A stretch of 9,732 bases of DNA from Bacillota bacterium (GTDB lineage Bacteria > Bacillota > Clostridia > Christensenellales > Christensenellaceae), in NCBI GenBank assembly GCA_023408315.1, contig JAEYKI010000007.1, forward strand, positions 1 to 9,732, written 5' to 3'. The notes under the pieces are model-generated. The model made no database searches and was not told where the DNA came from. It worked only from the letters and a program-made list of their open reading frames with translations. Shown here piece after piece: positions 5,788-9,732 of the stretch. How positions within the stretch are numbered: the first letter of the stretch is position 1; each line of letters opens with the position of its first letter. The position numbers were made by a program, and so were the translations under genes.

Positions 5788-6621
5788 ATGAAAAAATCAA
5801 AGAAAATTGCGCTGGCTTTTATGGCGGCCGCGCTGGCCGTATTTATTTGGTTTGGGGTCTCCGGGCCGCTGGAGGTAACGCGGTACGAACTGGAAGAGGG
5901 CAAACTGCCCCCCGCGTTTGACGGCTACCGCATATTGCAGGTTGCGGACCTGCAAAACAGCACGGACCCCCATATTCTGGCGTATGCGCGGGAACTAAAG
6001 CCCGATTTGATTGTGTTTTCCGGCGATAATTTTTACACCACCGTTTCTCCCGAGACGATGGAGTGGACGCTTTCACTGGTGTATGAGCTTTCTAAGATTG
6101 CGCCTGTGTACGCCGTTTCCGGCAACCACGACCTGTGGAACAAGGATTTTATGCAAAACCAGCGCCTGCTGGCGGAGGCGGGGGCGATCCTTCTGGAAAA
6201 CGCCACCCAGACCATCATGCGGGGCGGGGACAGCGTTACCATTTCCGGCATAACGGACCCGTATGTGTTCGACACGCCGGATGTGAACGCGCGCGTCAGG
6301 CAGTACCTGCGGGACGTGCACCCGACCACGGGATACGATATTTTGCTTTTTCACCGCGCGAACTTTCTGGACCTGTTGCAGGGCCAGGGGTTTGAGCTGA
6401 TATTCTCCGGCCACCTGCATGGCGGGCAGTTCCGCCTGCCTTTTGTGGAAGGCGGCCTGATGACCCCGGAAGGCGGTTTTTTCCCAAAATACATAGGCGG
6501 GGTTTACGGCATTGGCGATGGCTGCACGGCGGTTGTGAGCCGTGGGATTGGCAACACCGCCATTGTGCCGCGCTTTTTTGACGCGCCGGAGCTGGTGCTG
6601 GTGACGCTGCATTGCAAGTGA
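5788..6621 (+). CDS. Membrane-anchored calcineurin-like metallophosphoesterase with altered motif I
   Basis: A 277-residue protein of the YkuE/YaeI-like branch. An N-terminal helix (about 7-25) without a cleavage or lipobox site anchors it, with the domain probably outside the membrane. Metal motifs in order: VADLQN with D54 (residues 52-57), SGDN with D80 (78-81), GNHD with N113 and H114 (112-115), LFHRAN with H189 (187-192) and SGHLHGGQ with H209 and H211 (207-214). Relatives normally have D-x-H in motif I; here the position is Q56. The other metal ligands are intact, so the enzyme may bind one site differently. In this family the reaction is phosphoester hydrolysis by a dinuclear metal centre; some members act on lipid A precursors or other lipids, but the substrate here is unknown. 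AGGGAG five bases upstream supports the start. Confidence 0.88.
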   Translation: MKKSKKIALAFMAAALAVFIWFGVSGPLEVTRYELEEGKLPPAFDGYRILQVADLQNSTDPHILAYARELKPDLIVFSGDNFYTTVSPETMEWTLSLVYELSKIAPVYAVSGNHDLWNKDFMQNQRLLAEAGAILLENATQTIMRGGDSVTISGITDPYVFDTPDVNARVRQYLRDVHPTTGYDILLFHRANFLDLLQGQGFELIFSGHLHGGQFRLPFVEGGLMTPEGGFFPKYIGGVYGIGDGCTAVVSRGIGNTAIVPRFFDAPELVLVTLHCK

Positions 6622-6643
6622 TCTTGGGCGCACCTTGTTTTTT
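6615..6643 (+). terminator. Possible terminator overlapping the phosphoesterase stop codon
   Basis: CAAGTG (6615-6620) pairs with CACCTTG (6631-6637) with one bulged base, and six T residues follow. It overlaps the TGA at 6619-6621. Confidence 0.45.
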
Positions 6644-6834
6644 AGAGTCTTTTCTTTTAAAAAAGATGAGCCAAAAAAACCAAAATACTCTGGCATGGTT
6701 GACGGGATAATCAGATCAAGATGTAAAATACGCTAGTTATTCCATAAACTCCCCCTCCCCAAACAAAATAAAATATGTTAACATAATCTTATTGAACCGA
6801 CACATTCCGCTAAATATTTATTGTAAAATTACGT

Positions 6835-6840
6835 TATAAT
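6835..6840 (+). promoter_or_regulatory. -10 box of the 86-residue orphan gene
   Basis: A perfect TATAAT lies 45 bases before ATG 6886 in an AT-rich stretch; no consensus -35 is present at the proper spacing (AAATAT at 6812-6817). Confidence 0.5.
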
Positions 6841-6885
6841 ATCAACAGCATTTTGTGGTAAGGAGCTTGTCGCGGGGGAGACTGT

Positions 6886-7146
6886 ATGACCGAAGCGTTC
6901 GCAATTGAGATAAAGGTGACGGGGGATAAAACAATCCACCAGATCAACGACAGGATCAAGGCCCTGGCGGAAGAATTTTACGCCGCCATTGGCAACGTGT
7001 ATTACATCCACGGCAACGATACATACATGATACCGCTGGTGGCGCCTGTGGAACATTTAAAAGATTTTAAAAGTGCAATTAAGTGTACGCAGAACGAATG
7101 TGGATTTTTTATAATGAACAACATTGTATACAAAAAGAATTTTTAA
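6886..7146 (+). CDS. Hypothetical 86-residue soluble protein
   Basis: I do not recognise this protein. ATG 6886 follows GGGGGAG by 5 bases; a second AGGAG at 6861-6865 with a TTG two bases behind it is too close to act as a start. The protein has a beta strand (AFAIEIKVTG, residues 4-13), a long amphipathic helix (IHQINDRIKALAEEFYAAI, 17-35), two more strands (VYYIHGNDTYMIPLV) and a helix HLKDFKSAIK (57-66) before a final IMNNIVYKKNF. That beta-alpha-beta-beta-alpha-beta order suggests a compact alpha/beta sandwich. Two cysteines (C67, C72) lie near the C terminus. It is monocistronic with its own -10 box and a T-rich terminator. Confidence 0.75.
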   Translation: MTEAFAIEIKVTGDKTIHQINDRIKALAEEFYAAIGNVYYIHGNDTYMIPLVAPVEHLKDFKSAIKCTQNECGFFIMNNIVYKKNF

Positions 7147-7151
7147 GAGAC

Positions 7152-7180
7152 GAGGGGGCTTTTACAGGGCCTCTTTTTTT
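7152..7180 (+). terminator. Probable terminator after the 86-residue orphan gene
   Basis: AGGGG pairs with CCTCT (one G-T wobble) around a loop ending in ACAGGG, followed by seven T residues. The stem is imperfect, but the T tract sits right after it, six bases past the stop. Confidence 0.5.
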
Positions 7181-7278
7181 ATGCTTGCAGCCCGCGCGAA
7201 ACGGGCCTGGCGTTTGCGAATAATATGGCGAAGATTGTTAAAAAAACTGGAAAAAGGAATGGAAAATACAGAAAAAGC

Positions 7279-7287
7279 TGTTATAAT
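7279..7287 (+). promoter_or_regulatory. Extended -10 promoter of the nitroreductase gene
   Basis: TGTTATAAT carries TG one base before a perfect TATAAT (7282-7287). It implies a leader of about 80 bases that contains GC-rich inverted repeats (7312-7345). Confidence 0.5.
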
Positions 7288-7375
7288 AGAGTACAGACAG
7301 AGCCTGCGCGGGCCGCTTTATGCGCCGCTGGGGACGCGGGGCGGCTGATTTTATAATGATGGGAGTTTTACGCAC

Positions 7376-7891
7376 ATGAACGTTTTGGCTGCCATTCAAA
7401 ACCGCAGGAGCATCCGTCTTTACAGCGACAGGCCGGTTGAGGAAGAAAAATTGCGCAAGATACTGGAAGCAGGCAGGCTTGCGCCCTCCGCAGGGAACAT
7501 GCAGAACTGGAAGTTTATAGTGGTGCGCGACGACGAACTGCGCGAGCAGCTTACCGAAGCCGCCTTTGGCCAGATGTTTGTGGCGCAGCCGCCCATTATT
7601 CTGGTGATGTGCGCGACCGACCCGGACAGCGTAATGAAGTGCGGGCAGCCCAAAAGCAGCGTGGACGTTTCTATTGCCACCTCGTTCATGATTCTGGAGG
7701 CCACGGAGCAGGGCCTGGGCACCTGCTGGCTGGGCAGCTTTCAGGAGAAAATGGTGCGGGAGATTCTGGACATACCGGGCCATGTGCGCGTGGTTGCCAT
7801 GACCCCCCTTGGATATCCCGGCGAAGCGCCCGCCATGCGCCCGCGCCGCAAAACAGACGAGGTTGTGTGCTACGACCGGTGGGAAAGCTGA
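7376..7891 (+). CDS. Nitroreductase-family FMN-dependent oxidoreductase (short form)
   Basis: A 171-residue protein, at the short end of the nitroreductase family. The N-terminal FMN phosphate site is RRSIR (10-14); LAPSAGNMQNW (35-45) is the conserved substrate/FMN loop; the helix DVSIATSFMILEATEQGLGTCWLGSF begins at 97 and carries the second FMN contact (GLGTCW); MTPLGYPGE (142-150) is the C-terminal flavin motif, and RPRRKTDEVV (155-164) closes the protein. Members form homodimers and use NAD(P)H to reduce nitro groups, quinones or enones; the physiological substrate is not predictable. Four cysteines (C79, C89, C117, C165) are present, two of which flank the central part. GGGAG 10 bases upstream of ATG 7376 is a slightly long but usable spacing. 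Confidence 0.92.
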   Translation: MNVLAAIQNRRSIRLYSDRPVEEEKLRKILEAGRLAPSAGNMQNWKFIVVRDDELREQLTEAAFGQMFVAQPPIILVMCATDPDSVMKCGQPKSSVDVSIATSFMILEATEQGLGTCWLGSFQEKMVREILDIPGHVRVVAMTPLGYPGEAPAMRPRRKTDEVVCYDRWES

Positions 7892-7914
7892 GATTAAAAT
7901 TTATTGGAGAAGAT

Positions 7915-7938
7915 AGCCTCGCGGAAGCGGGGTTTTTT
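7915..7938 (+). terminator. Strong terminator of the nitroreductase gene
   Basis: An 8-bp stem (7915-7922 with 7927-7934, two or three G-T wobbles) closes a GGAA loop and is followed by TTTTTT. The frame at 7941 begins directly behind it. Confidence 0.85.
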
Positions 7939-7940
7939 AG

Positions 7941-8963
7941 TTGAAAAAAACTGACGGCATGGTTGGAGCCAAAACACAGCAGGCATTGGCAAACATGAAC
8001 AAATATCAGCAGCATTTGACCACGCCGGATGCTTTTACGGCTGCATGGCAGGAGCAATTGAACGACTGGGGGTTTAAAGATGCAAGCGGCGCGAATTTGA
8101 AGGCTGACGGCGTTTGCGGCCCCAAGACAGACGCGGTAACCAAAAATTTTGAGAATGGATTTTTTGATGGGTTCACAGGAGGCGCTAACCAGAAAAGCAC
8201 GGTGCAGACAAAAACATTCCCCACCATAGCGAGCGACGAGCAAATAAAGGCGTCGGTAACGCCTGTCGACTACAACACAACCGGAGCTGAATGGCAGCAG
8301 TCGCACGCTATTGGCAAGAGCGCATTGGCAGCCCCGTTGGCTTCCGCCGCATACAAGCCAGCGCAACCGCTTCAGAATCAAAAAAACGCATACGGTACGC
8401 AAACAACGGCAGCGCCTTATCGGTTGGACACAGCGCAGTTCAAAAATACGGAAGAGCAGATTAAACCGTATACGGCCGGCATGGATTTAGGTTTGCAAAA
8501 AGTGCTGGACATGGGAGCGGACGCGCAAAAAAATACAGGCTTTAAGGACGAAGGGTACAGGCTACCGGAAAACTGGCGGGATGCGGTTCAGCAGTATTTC
8601 ATGCCCGCAAACGGCGGCGCGAAAGATGGCTTTACCCCTGTATCAGCCAAATACAGCGCAACGGCCAGCGCAGAAAGCGACAGCAATAATACTGCTGGCG
8701 CAAATAAAATTGAACCAGAAGGTACACAATTAAATCCTGACGGAACATGGAAGCAAGTTGCGGTGCCCGGTGCATGGAATAGGAGTGGCGGCGAATACTC
8801 AGCAGTTATTAACAACAAATTATATGAACTACATAGTGAGGAAACTGCTGATGTATATAAAAGTGGCAAAATAACTGATGTGGATACGAGCTTTATTTTA
8901 GACACTATGCGCCGTCTTATTGAAAAAGCTAATGAAAAAAATGCGGACTTATGGAGAATATGA
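7941..8963 (+). CDS. Peptidoglycan-binding-repeat protein, probably 5'-truncated toxin or surface-protein tail
   Basis: The frame opens at a TTG immediately after an in-frame TAG and a terminator, with no ribosome binding site before it or before the first ATG (7956). The protein starts in the middle of a domain: DGMVGAKT (residues 5-12) and DGVCGPKT (56-63) are two copies of the C-terminal motif of PG_binding_1-like repeats, and only the second repeat is complete (AAWQEQLNDWGF onward). Residues 80-250 are a low-complexity Ala/Gln/Thr-rich linker. The last ~90 residues (PEGTQLNPDGTWKQVAVPG onward) look like a separate small domain, and their codons are AT-richer than the first part. Repeats, linker and a compositionally distinct tip are the layout of polymorphic toxins, but I recognise no toxin fold. 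It is probably untranslated or a remnant; a silent donor cassette is possible. Confidence 0.55.
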   Translation: MKKTDGMVGAKTQQALANMNKYQQHLTTPDAFTAAWQEQLNDWGFKDASGANLKADGVCGPKTDAVTKNFENGFFDGFTGGANQKSTVQTKTFPTIASDEQIKASVTPVDYNTTGAEWQQSHAIGKSALAAPLASAAYKPAQPLQNQKNAYGTQTTAAPYRLDTAQFKNTEEQIKPYTAGMDLGLQKVLDMGADAQKNTGFKDEGYRLPENWRDAVQQYFMPANGGAKDGFTPVSAKYSATASAESDSNNTAGANKIEPEGTQLNPDGTWKQVAVPGAWNRSGGEYSAVINNKLYELHSEETADVYKSGKITDVDTSFILDTMRRLIEKANEKNADLWRI

Positions 8964-9087
8964 ATGAATCTGTAGGTGGAGATAAAGACCTGATGAAACA
9001 TGGGACAGGGACGCAAGGGAGCAGGGACAAGAGCAGTATAGAAGAGACACTCAAAATAAATACCTATTAATTTCTGAGTATGGCTAA
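8960..9087 (+). pseudogene. Frameshifted fragment downstream of the PG-binding-repeat frame
   Basis: ATG 8960 overlaps the TGA of the preceding frame (ATGA) and opens a 36-codon frame ending at 9070. In the next frame, 8986-9087, there is a more protein-like stretch with DETWDRDAREQGQEQYRRD and a C-terminal NKYLLISEYG. Joining the two frames near 8991 by restoring one base would give a continuous peptide of about 42 residues. This suggests a single-base deletion in the end of a former gene, or in an immunity gene behind the preceding toxin-like frame. No ribosome binding site is evident, and the assignment is tentative. Confidence 0.35.
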
Positions 9088-9353
9088 ATAATTAACAGTA
9101 TTGTTATTACGATTTGGATAGAAAATACTGTAAAGAGCAGTTTTTAACTTTTGCCGCGCATTGCGCCGGATAAAAACAGCAGCAGCCTTTTGAGCTGATA
9201 CAGTATATAAAAAAGGTTGCATTTAAGCAAAAAAACCAGCATAGCCGCCTCCGCACTTTTTTTATGTACGGTGGCGCTGCGCCGGGGGGACACTTGGGGC
9301 TTTCTTTTGGTTACTTTTTCTTAAAAAAGAAAAGGTAAAAAATAATCTGCCTT
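9088..9353. other. Gene-free stretch with several inverted repeats
   Basis: No supported gene. It holds ACAGTATT/AATACTGT arms (9095-9102 and 9124-9131), a 10-bp stem GCAGCCTTTT/AAAAGGTTGC (9182-9191 and 9211-9220) that on the minus strand is followed by TGCTGTTTTT and could stop transcription from the Gly-rich genes, a GGCG-CTG-CGCC hairpin near 9272, and an AT-rich inverted repeat at 9311-9338. Confidence 0.5.
9311..9338. repeat. AT-rich inverted repeat
   Basis: TTACTTTTTCTT (9311-9322) pairs with AAGAAAAGGTAA (9327-9338) around AAAA, with one G-T pair. A diverged relative with the same CTTTTCTTTTAAAAAAGA core lies at 6649-6671. Both sit in intergenic DNA after a gene end. Confidence 0.45.
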
Positions 9354-9599
9354 TTATATAATTCCGCCAAGCATTTGTTCTTTTAAGAGAATCGATCTGG
9401 GCCCAAGGCCTCCTACCGAGTCAGGCCCACCGCAGCCGCAGGAGCCGAGGCCGAAGCCTCCGGCGCCCCCGCGGCCGCACCCGCCCAAACCCAGGGTTAA
9501 ATACCCATAGCCGTATCCCGACCTGCTTCCGCCCAGCCCGCCCGCGCAGTGGGATCTATCTATATCAAACAACAACGTTGCTGTATGTGCCTGTTTCAT
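9354..9599 (-). CDS. Small Gly-rich Cys-containing protein, unknown
   Basis: An 81-residue protein read from ATG 9599 on the minus strand. AGGA lies 5 bases upstream (9605-9608), which fixes this start over a longer Ala-rich extension reaching to 9725. The first 15 residues (MKQAHTATLLFDIDR) are ordinary, then residues 19-66 are about half glycine with Leu, Tyr and four Cys (C18, C41, C54, C56), for example GYGYGYLTLGLGG (28-40) and GFGLGSCGCGG (48-58). The tail is SILLKEQMLGGII. There is no signal peptide. Gly/Cys-rich short proteins of this kind occur in spore coats and other structural layers of Firmicutes, but the family is not recognised here. It lies 58 bases behind another Gly-rich gene on the same strand. 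Confidence 0.6.
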   Translation of the reverse strand: MKQAHTATLLFDIDRSHCAGGLGGSRSGYGYGYLTLGLGGCGRGGAGGFGLGSCGCGGPDSVGGLGPRSILLKEQMLGGII

Positions 9600-9621
9600 A
9601 AATATCCTGCCTTTGTAAGTA

Positions 9622-9639
9622 CGGGGGAAGAATCCCCCG
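9622..9639. other. Perfect GC hairpin between the two Gly-rich genes
   Basis: CGGGGG (9622-9627) pairs with CCCCCG (9634-9639) around AAGAAT. On the minus strand it lies between the two genes, with no T tract after it, so it is more likely an mRNA processing or stability element than a terminator. Confidence 0.5.
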
Positions 9640-9657
9640 GTGCGTTTCTGCGCGGAA

Positions 9658-9732
9658 TTACCACCAGCCGCCGCCAAAGCCGCCGCATCCACAGCCGCCG
9701 CCAAAACCGCCGCAACCGCCGCCAAAGCCGCC
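9658..9732 (-). CDS. C-terminal part of a Gly/Phe/Cys-rich repeat protein (5' end outside window)
   Basis: On the minus strand a frame enters from the right edge and ends at TAA 9660-9658. The 24 visible residues are a regular GGFGGGC-type repeat: three GGFGGG units separated by C or CGC, ending in WW. The GGN-rich periodicity in this frame, together with the proper stop, identifies the coding frame; the frame that gives a run of Ala and Val on the same strand is a shadow. The repeat resembles structural Gly-rich small proteins with no known enzymatic role. It probably shares a transcript with the Gly-rich gene 58 bases downstream. Its length and N terminus cannot be seen. Confidence 0.65.
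   Translation of the reverse strand, partial: GGFGGGCGGFGGGCGCGGFGGGWW

Noticed and set aside
6073..6696. 207-codon minus-strand frame opposite the phosphoesterase
   Set aside because: Composition and lack of a ribosome binding site fit a GC-skew shadow of the plus-strand gene.
7238..7783. 181-codon minus-strand frame opposite the nitroreductase
   Set aside because: It is a shadow of the nitroreductase gene, with no motif and no start signal.
9354..9725. 123-residue version of the Gly-rich gene with an Ala/Val-rich N terminus
   Set aside because: The Ala-rich part is the wrong frame of the GGFGGGC repeat gene; a good ribosome binding site precedes ATG 9599.
1..9732. tRNA, rRNA, CRISPR array or insertion sequence
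   Set aside because: No cloverleaf, no regular repeat-spacer pattern and no transposase motif or terminal repeats were seen by eye.

Overview
The window looks like part of a chromosome from a Gram-positive, Clostridia-type bacterium of middling GC content. Support for this is the strong AGGAGG-type ribosome binding sites, several GC-hairpin-plus-T-tract terminators, extended -10 promoters, a DUF1540 protein, SHOCT proteins and a lipoprotein with a classical lipobox. The sequence alone does not fix a genus.

Layout from left to right. Positions 1-821 are AT-rich and hold the 3' end of a polymorphic toxin with a TNT-type NAD+ glycohydrolase domain, followed 8 bases later by a small protein resembling the Imm59 immunity family; a strong terminator closes the pair. 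Positions 1094-2000 hold three small genes, each followed by a hairpin: a Cys-rich DUF1540 protein, a 59-residue Asn/Gln/Lys-rich protein that is easily missed, and a 90-residue orphan. After a 388-base gap with hairpins and promoter-like sites come two tandem paralogues (2389-2950), each with a membrane helix, a His-rich segment and a SHOCT domain. A lipoprotein of unknown function (3051-3767) converges on an aldose 1-epimerase-like gene (3914-4798, minus strand), with a shared bidirectional terminator between them. A short-chain dehydrogenase (4902-5693) is divergent from the epimerase. Next are a membrane-anchored metallophosphoesterase with an altered first metal motif (5788-6621), an unknown 86-residue protein (6886-7146) and a short nitroreductase (7376-7891).

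The right end is accessory in character. A long frame starts directly behind the nitroreductase terminator (7941-8963). It opens inside a peptidoglycan-binding-like repeat, has no ribosome binding site and becomes more AT-rich at its 3' end, so it looks like the displaced tail of a toxin or surface protein. A frameshifted fragment follows. On the minus strand at the right edge are two adjacent Gly-rich, Cys-containing small proteins, one of which runs off the window.

Most genes appear to be single-gene transcription units with their own terminators. The toxin/immunity pair and the SHOCT pair are the clear operons. The best candidates for something undescribed are the tandem His-rich SHOCT membrane proteins, the Gly/Cys-rich pair at the right edge, and the small-gene cluster at 1094-2000. 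The two toxin-like ends bracket housekeeping genes.
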